From Pseudisothecium myosuroides (Eukaryota > Streptophyta > Bryopsida > Hypnales > Lembophyllaceae), in NCBI GenBank assembly GCA_951799445.1, contig OX637288.1, positions 25,523,288-25,587,287 of the forward strand: a DNA stretch of 64,000 nucleotides, written 5' to 3'. Positions 10,730 through 22,960 of the stretch are shown piece after piece; position 1 is the first letter of the stretch; every line of letters starts with the position of its first letter. The notes beneath the pieces are model-generated. The model was not told the DNA's origin, searched no databases, and saw only the letters and a program-made list of their open reading frames with translations. A program made the translations under genes and the position numbers.

Positions 10730-12040
10730 ACCATACTCTGTTTTGATTCTACAGTGCAGCTTGGTTTCGCAGAACACGAATTTCTGATCAAGTGGACATG
10801 AAACCACCCCCTGAATCTGAACGAGTATGCATTCAAGCTAATGGTGGTTTCAAAGCTCAGCACTTGTTTGGAATGTTGCAGTTCTGCAGGCATGGCGTAT
10901 GCAATAGATGGGAGTATTTGGATGCAGGGATCAAGTTTTCTCGACAAAACTGAACCCAAATAGCAATTTCTGCAACCTGCCAGGATATCGGTACGTATAC
11001 TAAAACTGGAGTATTAATGCTTTGTTAGCAAAACGTTGATTTTATTTCTTTTTAAAATTTTTTTCGACACAATCGTTGTTTTGATTTGGTGGTCCAATAT
11101 AGACTGGCTTCATAATGTTTTTACTGTCACTTCTATGTTTTCTTGAATTCTTTACGTGAGCAAACCTTTGTTTGAAAAATAAACTCTCCGTGCTCTGTAC
11201 TACCGTTCCTTATGATTTTTCTTTTCACACGTTTTGACTAGAGCACCGGTGTTGCTTTTATTTTGAACAGACTGCGATATTCATTAGCTGGTCCAACGGA
11301 GTTCTGGAGCTCGGTTCTTGTGATAATGTAAGCAATCAATATATGGTCGCAATTTTGAATATTTTGCTTGAAAATCTACCGCAGTCGACCATACTCTGTT
11401 TTGAATGCTACAGTGCATCTTGGTTTCTCAGAACATGAATTTCTGATCAAATCGGCATGAAATTATGCCCTGATTCAGAACGAGTACGCATTCAAGCCCT
11501 GGCGGTGGTTCCAAAGCTCTGTTCGACTCAAAATTTGTTGCAATGTTTGCAGGTCTGTAGGTATGGCGTATGCAAAAAATGGGAATATAATTTGGATGCG
11601 TGAATCAAGTTTTCTCGACAAAGCAGGATCCAAGGAGCGATCCGAGTTTCTGCAACAAGCCAGAATTTCGGTACACACACTAGAACTGATGAGCAGCAAT
11701 TGCATGTTTTTAATTTTATATGCCGTGCGCTGGACTGGATTCATTGAAATTGTACTACTCTTTTTCTTTTTTTCCTTTATTCATTATGTCAAGAATCCAT
11801 TTGCTTTCCAAAACACTCCGTACTATTGCCATTCTTATTTTTCTTCAAAATCATTACTTGAGTGTCCCTTCGTTTTAAGAAACGCTCTGTACTCTGTTTT
11901 ACCATTCCTTATGATTTTCCCGTGTGATTCTCACTTATTAATGAAACCACCAAAATTGTTTTTCCTTGATCAGGACTGCCATATTCATTCCCTGATCCGA
12001 TGGAATTGAGACTATGTAAGCGCTTCACCTAACTTATGGT
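10730..12040 (+). repeat. Internal 658-bp tandem duplication inside the bHLH pseudogene
   Basis: The segment beginning ACCATACTCTG at 10730 recurs at 11388, an offset of 658 bp. Each unit holds an exon 3 and an exon 4 block with their splice-like borders. The intact gene has one such unit. The second exon 3 copy is fully open, whereas the first carries a stop, so the two units decayed independently after duplication. Confidence 0.85.
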
Positions 12041-12929
12041 CACAGTTTGAGTAACTGATTTGCTTGAGGAGATTCAAATCTTCATAAAGTCGGTGCCCTC
12101 ACTTAGTTCCTTCTTATGGCAAAGTACGTTCCATTTGGCATAAATTTGTTGATTGTAATCTCATGGTAATTGCATGACCACAGGCGCCTGAGAATATCGT
12201 TTTGATGGACAGAATCCGGAGCTATTTTATTACGAACATCATGCCAACATATGGGCAACGTAGCACCAGCCATTCACAGTTGTCAGCAAGCAATATACAA
12301 CACAGACTGGTGTGGTAGTTCCCCCAGTCTTTCCAGCCCAAGTCCCTGAACCAGCAAATCCTCTGAAGGTACTAATCTAACAGTCAAATCCTAAAAATAA
12401 AATCACACGAGCTCACTCCCACCACTAAAGAACCAAAGTGATTTGTTCAAAAAAAAAGAAAAAAACCCAAAGTGCCTCACATTGTTTGAGCATTTCTGAG
12501 CACCAGTCACCTGGATTCTTTCTGTCGTCCAATTTTGTTCATTAAATTATGACCGACAAATGCCATGTTGCTCATTGATTCTCGTAATATAAAGTTTGAC
12601 CACATCCGAATTAGATTACTTTTTGACAGAAGAAGAGTGATATTTTTTTAATTTAGTCTGTTCTGCTGCACATTCTACTATCTAAGACCGCATTGTAGAA
12701 TATATGGTTCCCTTAACGATTGCGGAGGAGATTGTCTTGTCTGTGACCGTCCATTCGGTGATAAGAACTTCTGTTTTGGGAAGAAACTTCAATTTTATTT
12801 CGGGGGCGTGGGTACACATCGGAAATTTATTTCAACGGAGAGAAGGTAAAATACAGAGCTTCGGGATGGAACTTCCGTTGTAGGTTCAGGAACCAATCCC
12901 CCCTGGACTACGTTACGATTCAGTGGCTC

Positions 12930-13630
12930 TATTCATGGACCCAATTGTTGGCACTTGGCAGCTTCTTCTTTTTTTCTTTTTTCTTGATAACAAATGGGAA
13001 CTTGTTGGCAGCCTCCGTTCCCTATCAGCCTGCTAATTCGCATGTGTTAAATGTGCAGGAGGAGAGCCTCAGCTATCTATATTAAAGTTCATGAATGAAT
13101 GGACCCACGGCCCGGACTCGACAGGTTCGAGAGCAGCTTCGTTCCTCATCATCCTGTTAAAATACGCATGTGTTAAATGTGCAGGAGGAGAGCCTCAATT
13201 ATTTATGTTAAAAGTTCGTGAATGAATGGACCCACACGGACAGCATCGACAGGTTCGTCGGCTGCTTCCTTTCCCCATCAGTTTGTGAATTCGCATGTGT
13301 TAAATGTGCAGGAGGAGAGCCTCAGTTATTTATACTATATGTTCGTGAATGAATGGACCCACGCGGCCAGTACTGGCAGGTTCTTCGGCAGCTTCGTTCC
13401 CCTCATCCTGTAAAAGTACGCATGTGTTCAATGTGCAGGAGGAGAGCCTCAATTATTTATGTTAAAAGTTCGTGAATGAATGGACCCACGCGGCCAGTAT
13501 GGGCAGGTTCGTCGGCTGCTTCCGTTCCCCATCAGCCTGCCAATTCGCATGTGTTTAATGTGCAGGAGGAGAGCCTCAGCTATTTATATTATATTGAAGT
13601 TAACGAATGAATGGACCCGCATGGCCACAC
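12930..13630 (+). repeat. 127-bp tandem array with alternating unit types
   Basis: Units starting GTT(C/A)(G/A)TGAATGAATGGACC begin at 13087, 13214, 13341 and 13468, exactly 127 bp apart, with a partial unit at 13599 (131 bp on) and a disrupted one before 13087. Units at 13087 and 13341 share CATCCTGTAAAA and CAATTATTTATG. Units at 13214 and 13468, and the first, share CCATCAG and TTCGCATG. This makes a 254-bp higher-order repeat. As 127 is not a multiple of three, a repeated protein is excluded. Confidence 0.9.
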
Positions 13631-16600
13631 CTACCTGCACACGTCATTTGGACTCACTCAAGTGACTCAAGTGGCTTCAGTGAGATCCCACATGTGTAGA
13701 TTCTTCACAACTGGCGATTGCCTATTATAGATAGGTTCTGCAAAAAGGTCTGTCATTACATTTGTTGAATTACATTTCACATTTGGGTTACTGTAGCTTG
13801 TGGACGAACCTGGTTTGTCAGAACCCAGGAGCCAGGAGCTACAGTTGCCGACCCTTCTTTTTACTTCCTTGAGGCGGGGGATTCCCGCAGAAAGCTACCT
13901 ATTTTTTTAAGAGTTTTTATTATTTACTTTGTTGTTGGCATGTATTGAAACAATTTTTAATTTAACGGCAAAAATACAATACAACCCCAGGAGGTGGAGC
14001 CGTGGCGGGGAGCGTGGGGGAGAAACGACAGGAATAATTTTTTTTTCAACTTTTGAAACACGAAACGTGACCATTGAAAAGTAAACCAGAGTGAGCCAGA
14101 GTGAGATTCCAGTACACTGATTCATCCTAGTGGTGCGTGCGACATTGATTGACCGTGGTCACATTATTTTTAATTAGTGTATGCGATAGTATTATTGTAT
14201 TGTCCTTATTTCTACAATTCCACCCAAAAAAAACAAATTGTAGACGATACTAATGTTGCAGGTGTAACTAAATTTACCAATGGAATAATAATCAGTGTAA
14301 CTTTATTCCAAATTTACTGTTTGCTGTAAACTGACTTGGGGTGGGGGTGGGGCTGGGGGTGGTCTGTGATTTTTTTCACAAAAGAGGGAAGCCCAATGCT
14401 GTGTTTTCACCGTTACTTAAAATAAAAAATAAAATAAAAAAACTTACTGTGTTTTACTTCATTGTATGTGACAGAAACCGCAGCAAAATGTTACCTCAAC
14501 AGTCGGTCGGCGATGCACCTGTGATGAGTGTTCATACTTACCGCAGGGTATCATTACAAAAAGTCAGTACCATCATGTGACCATTTGGAGTGACCCAATT
14601 TGAAACATGTGGACTATTCTCTGGTACCTTCTGCCGAAACTTCAGTTACCAGTTGAAACGTGCGTATGTTCCCGTAAGTTACTCCCGTTTCATTTGTTTC
14701 AAGAAAAAAACGAAAAAAAACGAAAAAAAACGTGCGTATGTGTTTCAGGTGCTCCGAGATGCTGGTCACCTGGTGCACGCAATTGCTGTCGGTTCTTGTC
14801 GGTCACCTCTAAAACGTGTCAAAACTTTTGGGTTTCCCCTTTTGTCCTTTGGTGGTGGCATCTGTATTCGACAGGTTTTTGGTGTTCGTAGGTTCTGAAT
14901 AATAGACCATGTGAAAAGCCATGAGGAAATGCGCTTGCAGCTTTTGTTGAACTAACGCGCCGTTGGTGGAGTTGGTGACAAGCGGGTCTTGGTGGTAAAA
15001 TGCTTGCGGTACTGTAGATGGTTTTATCTTATTTTACGTCATTATATTTGAAACTGAAATTCGAATCATTTTCTGCCGGCTTGATTCGGATACCAAACAT
15101 TGGTTTTAAGGTAGGCTTGGTTGTTCTTATTATTACCCATCCTCTAGTATGACCTTTTCATTTATGCTAAAAAAAAAAAAAAAAAAAGTAAAAGTAATAC
15201 AGGTGGTTCTAGTTGGGGGATCAAAGCTGATCCACAAGAGGAGGTCAGATTTTGCAAGCATCTCCAAACTCTGAGGGAGCGTCCACTTTGAGGAAAGAGG
15301 ATTTGTGATCTGGTAACGAGCTTATGGAGGCAGGAATCGACACGACTCCAAATAGTTCTCAAATCAAATTTCTTATATTAAATGTCCAAAGGGGCTATTA
15401 TCGTTTCCATTCCGTGGTTTACAAGGTTGGAGAATTGGGCTGAACCAAGTATTGGTGGGGTCGGAGACTCGAAGAGGTTCAGAGTTACGAACAGAAAGTG
15501 GAGGAATTCGGTGTTGACTGCAGCATCTTTTGCAAGAATAAACTTATGTCCTGGAAATTGAAAATTTTAGGGTGATCCAAGAATAATTACGCGCAAGGGC
15601 AACAGGATCTGGAGATTCTTTTACTCCGTATTTTTTTTTTAAATTCCGCAAGTAGAATGAAATTCAAGTACTTACAGTTTTCCAGGAGATGAGATAACTT
15701 ACCACGACAGCCCTGGCCAGGTTTTGATTTCTATCTAGAACTCTCTGTTCCACAGTAATAGGGAGCACGTGTGTATTGGCAGGGTGGGGGAAGAAATTGC
15801 CTCTCCGCAAGGAGGGGGAAGAAATTGCAATGTGTTAAATGAGTGAATTTCAGAAAAAGTGGGGAACCGAATCATACTCACTCCATGACCGGTACTAAAA
15901 ATAAAAAACAAAGAAAACATGTTCGGAATTGTCGAAAAAAACAAAGAAACACCTGAAAGACGAGATTCCCACTCCAGGCAGTAATCCTATTTGTGGCATT
16001 TCCAGAATGCCACGCTTACCGTACCAGGTGGGTACCCCCCCAAACCGCCACTTTTTTCTTTTTTTTTTCTTTTTTTTCTTACACAAATGAAACGGAATTT
16101 CACCGCCACTTTTTTTTTACTACTGGGCCGAGTTAGTACTATTACTGGACTGGTCAAATTTCCATATTTCCATATTTCCTTGTTGGCAAGTGAAAGGAGG
16201 TCCCAATGCACAAAATAAATCGACATTTGGATACCCTCTACACATTAAAGTTACGAAGGGTCCAAGTTCTGTTTGGTAGATGTTTTAAAATCGTTTCCTC
16301 ACTGTAGATACTTATTGATTTTGGAGATTTTGGAGATGTGCACAGAGTGATGATTATGTCAGTTTTCGGCAGGGTGCGGTTTTGAGTGTACAGTACCCAA
16401 CTTCCATGGAATTTTGTGAAACAGCTCTAAAATGGCTTGGCCCAGTGCCCCACAGTGAGCCCCACACTCCTCCCCACAGGCCTAAATTGAATTGGTAGGC
16501 CGGCTTTCCAGTAATGCTTTCTAAAAGAGGAATTGGGCTCATGTCATTCAGTTTGTGTGGCGAAGGAAACGACCTATTTCATTCAATTGCGCCAACCGGA

Positions 16601-16704
16601 TCGCTGGAGTATTTCTTTTGAGCATGTTTTGAACATGCTTGGGAAAGGGGGATGCCAATATGCCTTGATCTCAGACTTCCCCAAGTTCATGGACGGCCAG
16701 AGCA
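13631..16704. other. Non-coding DNA between the tandem array and hAT-like MITE 2
   Basis: Moderate GC with several poly-A/T tracts (for example 15170-15187). No splice-consistent coding sequence or family motif recognised. Confidence 0.5.
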
Positions 16705-16712
16705 GTCCCAAC

Positions 16713-16980
16713 CAGGGCTTTTTTTTTTTGGCTTTCTGGTGCCAGATTGCACCAGAAAAAAAAATCTGGCTAAAAAAGGTTATAAAAAATGTCAAAAAAA
16801 ATTGGATGAAATCGCCAGACAACTTTGAAATTCAAAAAAATATTTGATGAAATCACCTAATTGTGGATGAAAACCATACTATACATCCAATAAGTGGATG
16901 AATGTTGCAATTTGGAGCACCACTATAACATTTTATATCGCCACTATGGCACTTCTTCAAAAATGAAAAAAAAAGCCCTG
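16713..16980 (+). mobile_element. hAT-like MITE, copy 2 (268 bp)
   Basis: Ends CAGGGCTTTTTTTTT and AAAAAAAAAGCCCTG are perfect inverted repeats. An exact 8-bp target duplication GTCCCAAC flanks it (16705-16712 and 16981-16988). An 8-bp duplication with CAGGG ends is the hAT pattern. There is no coding capacity. Confidence 0.9.
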
Positions 16981-17084
16981 GTCCCAACCTGCCTGGCGTT
17001 GCAAAGTGCATCCCCTTTGAACGGCCGGATTGAACTGACCCCCTCGCTCGGCCGCTCGGGAAAAAGCTGAATTTTTTTTTTTAA

Positions 17085-17460
17085 TTATTTTTATTCTTCT
17101 TCTTATATTATTATTATTTTAACAAATGGAAAATACCATTGCATTAAAAAGAACTAGGGAACAAAAGTCAAGCGGAGCCTGGCGAATGAAGAAATAAGAG
17201 CAAAAAGATGAACAAAACTAACAACAAAGAGAGAAACAGAACCAAGGACCTAAGTGAAAGAACAAATGTTAGGATCCTGACTACTCCAAAAAGCTAACAC
17301 ATGAGATTGGAGCCAGATACAAAATTTATTATTTTTTTGAACTAATGGAATAACCATTGCATTAAAAAAAAATAGCAATACAAAGCAACCAAGCAAAAGG
17401 TTGGACAATGAAGAGAAACAAGCACAGACAAAGAGAGAGCCAAAATAGAATTTCAGAAAC
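17085..17460 (-). mobile_element. Possible LINE 3' tails, two copies in tandem
   Basis: Minus strand: TTTTTAATGCAATGGTATTTTCC followed by an A/T-rich TTGTTAAAATAATAATAAT tail near 17150-17085, and a similar TTTAATGCAATGGTTATTCC followed by AGTTCAAAAAAATAATAAA near 17370-17325. Similar ends at AT-rich tails fit 5'-truncated retroposons. No reverse transcriptase frame is visible. Confidence 0.35.
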
Positions 17461-20323
17461 AAGCTAGGAGGGGGGTGGGGGTGTTCCGGACGATATGGTC
17501 TCCAGTCCTACTTGCAAGAACAAGAGAATGAAGCCAAATACTATCAAAACTTTGCCAAATCGAGACAGCTTGTTGAAGATGTTGTCGAGCTACCAGATGC
17601 GCCTTCATTTGCGTTGCTTGGCCGGAGTCTAATAGGGCATCCGAGAGAGGAAATTTATTATTTTCCATGCATGATAAAATTTGCAAATTTTGAATTCATA
17701 TTTGCAATCAGAGGTCCCAAAGAAGATAGGAGAGGTGTAGAAGATAAATTGATCAAGCTCAAAATAGGGGGTCTTTTTTTTGACATGCATTCCTGGAATG
17801 ACTTCGAGTGGCCAAATGAGGGAACCAGTTCACCCCGACCAATTTGAACTAGGCACTCAAAAGTGGGACAGCCACACATTCCAAAAATTCCAGGCACCTC
17901 CTCAAAATAAATCCCCCCCCCCAAAAATGTATTGGAGTCCACGTCAAATATACGTGGATATGGATATGATATACAATATGTGCAAATATAAATACAGATA
18001 TGGAAATATAGCAACTATATGGCGGATATATATGGTATATGGTTGATAAATATCTCATATTTTTTTGTTATCCCAGATGGCATAAGACAAAAAATATATA
18101 ATTATATAGGATTCTGGAGTTTTGGGAATTCCAATGAGAAAGACATATATGGAGGTTTGGAAGTTGGAGGGTCTTTTGAGTGATTATCCACTCAGAAGGA
18201 ACAACCACAAACTATCAACTACCATCTCCTTGACACTATTCTCATGGAGAGCCTACCCTGTATAGTAGCTTTCCATGATGATTCTACAATAACAAGGCTA
18301 GCAATCCTGGTATGAACCTTGAAGAACTTTATTGTCTTTGGACCAAAGAGGAAGTTGCTTTGCATCGACAAAAAGCTACCTTAAAGAAGGTTGAGTAGTT
18401 GCTTGTTTTATTTTTTGAATTTTTCTTCTATGAAAAATAAAGGGACAAGAATAGAAAGCTAATAAGAAACTAAAATATTAGACCAATTCAATGTCAAGAG
18501 CCCATGAACCCCACATGATCACTCATTTTTGGCTAGATAAAGAATCAAGCCTTTGAAGATGAAGTTTTATCTAGTCAAAAATTATATTCTTCCCTAGGAA
18601 TCCAAAAGCTAGTAAACATTCTAAAATTGGAAATTTCATTTTTGCCTCAAAAAGAAACAATATTTCATGATAAACTTTGTCCCTATTATGAGTCCACCAT
18701 TACAGAAATGAAAGATTTCTAAAAAAACTGGAGTTCCAAGTTACTATTTTGCTAAAAGGAGGATAACCACAAGTAAAACAAATCAACTATGATGAAATTG
18801 AGTTGAGCACAATATAAAGGGAATAGCAATCAATGAAAACAAACAAGTTGAATACCAATAGTTAAGTTGCATTTTAGTTTTTAAGTAAAAGAAGAGTGAA
18901 TTGGCTACATTGCAAGGATTTCACTTCCTTAAAAGCAAATTGTATTGTAAATAAATGGTTCTTCCCAAAATGATCCCAAAATTTCTAGACGGTGTTTGGG
19001 ATTTAGCCTATATTGCCCCTAAACATCTTGGGTTTGTTTAAGAGTCAATGAAAAAATTCTTAATATAAAATTGATTTTCTTCAAACAATACAATTAGAAA
19101 AAAATTGAAAACATTAGATGTTTTTCAGCACCTTTGGAGGGCTGTGAGTTCCCCAGAGTTCCCAGCCTCGAAGACAGGCCGAAACTGCAGTGCAGCGGTT
19201 GCACTGACATGGCTAAGAGACTGCCACGTCAGTTTCCGAACTTTGTTTTTCATTCTAAGAATTTTTTATTTTTTTATTTTAAAAATAAAAAATAAAAAAA
19301 TCTGACAACGGCGTTCTTTAAGGCCTGGGGGAACAGATCCGCGAACAGGCCTGAAACGGCCTCCAGACCCCCCGAATCTCATCTAATGAAGATACATGTT
19401 TCTAAATCAAAGCTTAAAAAATACTCCATAATGTAAAAAAAAATTGGTGATTTTGTTTGAAGCATTTTTGTGTGCCAACTCATATAAAGAACGTCTAAAA
19501 AAACTATAAACTACAAAGTCCAAGATAAGGATGTAGTGGGGATTGTTGAAATAGTAGTGGTACATGTCAATTGATAATATGGGACTCATATTGGTGTCCT
19601 TCAGAAGAATTTGAAAAGGCCTCCAAACAATGTGTGTTGCAATCTAATTGCTTGCCGTGTTCTTTGCACAATTGTTGGAAAATAGGGTGGAATATGTATT
19701 CATGTTTATATATGTTTTAAATCCTAACGTTTGGATGCAATATTTGGTGAAGAAATCAAAGATTAAGGTCCAATTACATTGATTTATACTCCTCTTCGGA
19801 AATGTTGAGTACTATAGATGAAATGCATTATATTGATTTATACTCTTAGCAAATGTAGATTACTTTAGATGAAATACATTATTATATTGGTTTATACTCT
19901 TAGCTAATGGAAAGTATCGTAGATGAAAGACATTATACCATTGCCACATTGGCCTAGCCTCTAGTCCATGCCAAAATCCATATAGCGGGCTAAGCTTGGG
20001 GTGCTTTTTGATGAGGCAATTACATCTTTCACTGTATCCTGCTCATTAGGCTCAATAAGAACCCCTTAAAATCAACTTAGTATTCTTCCTATTTTCTATT
20101 TTCTTCTTCAAATTTCTAAATCCGTTCAGAATCACAACCAAAAAGTGATTTGATGAAGCATGGGAAAAATTGGCTAGGCTCCGCAAGTTGAAGGGCGAGG
20201 AGGTTTTTTTACTCAGCACAATTGAGAAAGTGTTCGTGTCATGACCACAGTAGGGGACAATTCATAGCCTCCCCGTTCTCCTGCATTCTTGGGCTCATCT
20301 GAAAAGCACTAGTGGCAATGTTC
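17461..20323. other. Non-coding DNA with low-complexity TA-rich patch
   Basis: 17935-18060 is a TATGGATATG-type low-complexity patch. 19255-19305 is an A/T palindrome around TTTTAAAATAAAA. No gene recognised. Confidence 0.5.
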
Positions 20324-20326
20324 TTA

Positions 20327-21897
20327 GGGCATCTCTACAGTTGAGACGAGGAAAAGGGGCGCCAAGCCCACACTTGGCGTGGCAGTTGATTGAGCCTAGC
20401 TTGTGTCTCCTGCTTGTGCCCTACGACAACACGGGTTGGGAACATAAGGAACCTGGTATGCAAAAGTCCCATATCGCCACCTTGCATCACTTCATCAATG
20501 CTGACATGACAGAGGCTTTGAACATTAACCCCTAAAGGACCGTTGTCCCTTCGGGGGACAAATGTGTTTTCGGGCAGGTACCTACGGGCTGAAATTTTCT
20601 TGTGATTTTTTGAAACTTTTTTTGGAGATAGAAAAACTGATAAGCTTTGTGGGAATATAATTTTTTTTCACAATTGGTGCCCGGGAAAAAAAGTTATGAC
20701 CAAATAAGTTCAAAACAGGGGACGGCGGGCAACTCGGGCAGCAAAAAAAAATGGACAAAAATTTTAATTTTTTTTTTAATATTTTTTTTCTCATAGATTA
20801 TATTTTTGTCTATCCGGAAAGCTTTGATTCATTTCATTTGGATATGTTATGAGAAAGTTATGGACATTCTTGTTTTTCGGGCAGTTAGAGCATCTTCTTG
20901 AAAAAAATAACTTGTAGGATTCATTTCTGAATGCAATCTTTCAAATTTTTCAAATTTTTTTTTTTGCATGGTTTAGTTTAGTTGCTAGAACAATCTCACC
21001 ATTGGGATTAGTAAATTTTAATTCCATCTAAGAGATATTAATATTTTAGATTTTCCTTCTATCTCGTACTTATTTCTACTTAACAATTTTTTTAAGAATG
21101 ATAATTAAGTTTTTTTGAATTTTTTTTTTTTCTAGACTCTCAACTCAATTCTCCTCTATAAAGATTTAAAGCTCAAAACTCTGTAGTGCAAAAATTTTAA
21201 ATTAAAAATGTTTAAAGTCAAAAAATCTAGTCCCGCAATGTGCTGAAAAACTTGTTTTTTTCACTTTAAACGCAAATATCTTGCAATCTATGGGGTCAAA
21301 AATTCTGAAATTTTTTCCACACATTCTCATACTAGTTAGTATAAGATCCTACGGTTAGATTTGCAAAAAAAACATTTTTCAATTTTTTTTACTGTTTGCT
21401 ATAGAAATGACAGTTTTCACTGTTTTTTGGCAGAAAAAAGGCCTCGGTCCTTTAGGGGTTAAAAAAAACCCTCGAAATTTGCAAATGAGGACAAAAGTAG
21501 CCCATACCGAGCCACATGTAAGAACAATCCCACAACAAGGCGCCAAAAGCACTCAACACGGGCAATGGGCGGGCTGTGGCTTAGAAATTGCCTCACGGCA
21601 CGCATGCCAAGTGCAAAATATGCCCGGCCACTTCAAAAAATGAAGAGGGCATGGGCAAATGGAGAGTCCTGAACACGGCTCACCAAGCTATTTAATAATC
21701 TTTTGAATCCCACCTTTTGAAAGCTTCTCTTCAAAAGTTGAAGAGATTCTTCTTAAAATAATAAAATAAGAAGTATGGTGCACCTTTTGACCACTTGGTG
21801 AGTCTTCCCATGACTCTTCAATCAAAATGGTGGCATGCCTAACCACAACAAATTCTTGTTTGGGGCTCTTGTTCGAGGCATTAGCTGTGGGGATGCC
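20327..21897 (+). mobile_element. Harbinger-like non-autonomous element interrupted by TTAA copy 2
   Basis: The left end GGGCATCTCTACAG and the right end CTGTGGGGATGCC are imperfect inverted repeats, flanked by TTA at 20324-20326 and 21898-21900. TTA duplications and GGGCATC-like ends recall PIF/Harbinger MITEs. About 640 bp remain after removing the nested element. A separate inverted repeat pairs 21590-21672 with about 21900-21985, crossing the proposed right end, so the boundary may be more complex. Confidence 0.45.
20529..21458 (+). mobile_element. TTAA-flanked MITE, family A, full-length copy 2 (930 bp)
   Basis: Begins CCCCTAAAGGACCG and ends CGGTCCTTTAGGGG, giving an inverted repeat of about 14 bp. 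TTAA lies at 20525-20528 and 21459-21462. Closely similar to copy 1, differing mainly by scattered substitutions and homopolymer length. It is inserted within a Harbinger-like element. Confidence 0.87.
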
Positions 21898-21987
21898 TTA
21901 AGGCTCTCCATTTGCCCATGTACTCATCAATTTTGGCCGTGGCCGGCCAATTTTTGAGCCTTGCCGTGTTTGCCGTGGGGCAATTAA

Positions 21988-22215
21988 CCCCTAAACGCTT
22001 CAATCCTTTTTTGAATTTTTGTACATTTTTGCTTATATCATTGTACAAAAATATCATTTTCTGAAATTTCATGAACTTGGTTGTTAAGGAAGGTTGTCTT
22101 TTCTAAATTCAAGTATTACATTGGATGAATGAGAAATTAGTTTGACTACAGAGTACCTTGAAGCCCTCCGTTCATGGTTCAGAAAATGGAAAATGGACGT
22201 CGGAGCGCTTCAGGG
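21988..22215. mobile_element. 228-bp TTAA-flanked element, family C
   Basis: Starts CCCCTAAACGCTTC and ends GGAGCGCTTCAGGG, flanked by TTAA at 21984-21987 and 22216-22219. The ends are imperfect inverted repeats, and the interior does not match families A or B. Confidence 0.6.
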
Positions 22216-22960
22216 TTAAATTGACCTCGCAGGGTACTGGCCGAATCTGCCCCACATTGCCCCACATACTGAGCAGCTGTGGGGATACTCTTACACACAA
22301 CACTGATTTCCACTGTAGATGAAATGTGATTAACTCGTTTTTTTCCCGACAACATTACATTCCACACGTGTCCTTGTGAATCAAGCCCAAGACACGTCAT
22401 TTCAGGAACTCAGTCATGCTCTTGAATTGATTCAACGCGGAAGTCCCAACTCCCAACGCAGTGGTCAATCACTCAATCGACAGGCAGGGTCGGAACTTGG
22501 AAATGCTTATTTTATTAAATTAATTCCGCATTGGTTTGTAACAAATGAAGTGACCTTCCTAGTGCTTAAGTTAAAAACCTCAGTCAGCCGCCAGAACGGT
22601 CCAAGACTCCAGGGAAAAAACAACATCTAGAAATGCTTATCGAATAAAATGAAATAAATAAAAATAAATGCGTACTAACAGACAGTATTATCTGTTGACG
22701 AAATTTGTGTCAAAGCAATAAAAGAAAACAACAGGGATGGAAATGCCCAAGTGCCCAAATCACTGTTTCAGGTTCTGTTGTCGTCTATTGGAGTAAAGTT
22801 TGGGGTACTATTGAATAAGAGGAATGGAAATCAGGAGGGGTGTGCAACAACTTTTTTTCATCTTTTCATGTTTTGGGGACATCATGAGGCTCAATAACAT
22901 TTCAAAATAAGTACTTACTATTGATATTTAAAATATTAATTTAAAGGGAAAAAAAGACTC

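Larger units (their letters stand above)
9500..12640 (+). pseudogene. Truncated, rearranged pseudogene of the bHLH gene (leader and exons 2-5 only)
   Basis: Blocks match the intact gene at 24.2-27.2 kb in order: leader near 9640-9684, exon 2 at 10136-10247, an extra exon at 10310-10366, exon 3 at 10882-10990, exon 4 at 11271-11327, a second exon 3 at about 11557-11671, a second exon 4 at 11975-12015, and exon 5 at 12184-12368. Intron homology continues to about 12630. The first coding exon, with the start codon, is missing: leader sequence runs straight into sequence like the first coding intron. Exon 2 has a one-base deletion followed by TGA. The first exon 3 has an in-frame TAG, the second exon 4 has TGA, and exon 5 has TAG and lacks about 75 nt. 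Everything from exon 6 onward, including the DNA-binding region, is absent. Several exons keep readable frames, so decay is partial. No functional product is expected. Confidence 0.88.

Noticed and set aside
11563..12009. 148-codon open frame starting MAYAKNG
   Set aside because: Only the first 36 codons are real exon homology; the rest reads through a pseudogene intron.
13222..13665. Open frames with repeated MNGP/EWTH-like peptides
   Set aside because: The repeat unit is 127 bp, not a multiple of three, so no repeated protein is encoded.
17512..18058. Overlapping open frames of 69-118 codons on both strands
   Set aside because: No motif, mutual overlap on opposite strands, and a low-complexity TA-rich end. 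Possibly part of a retroposon remnant.
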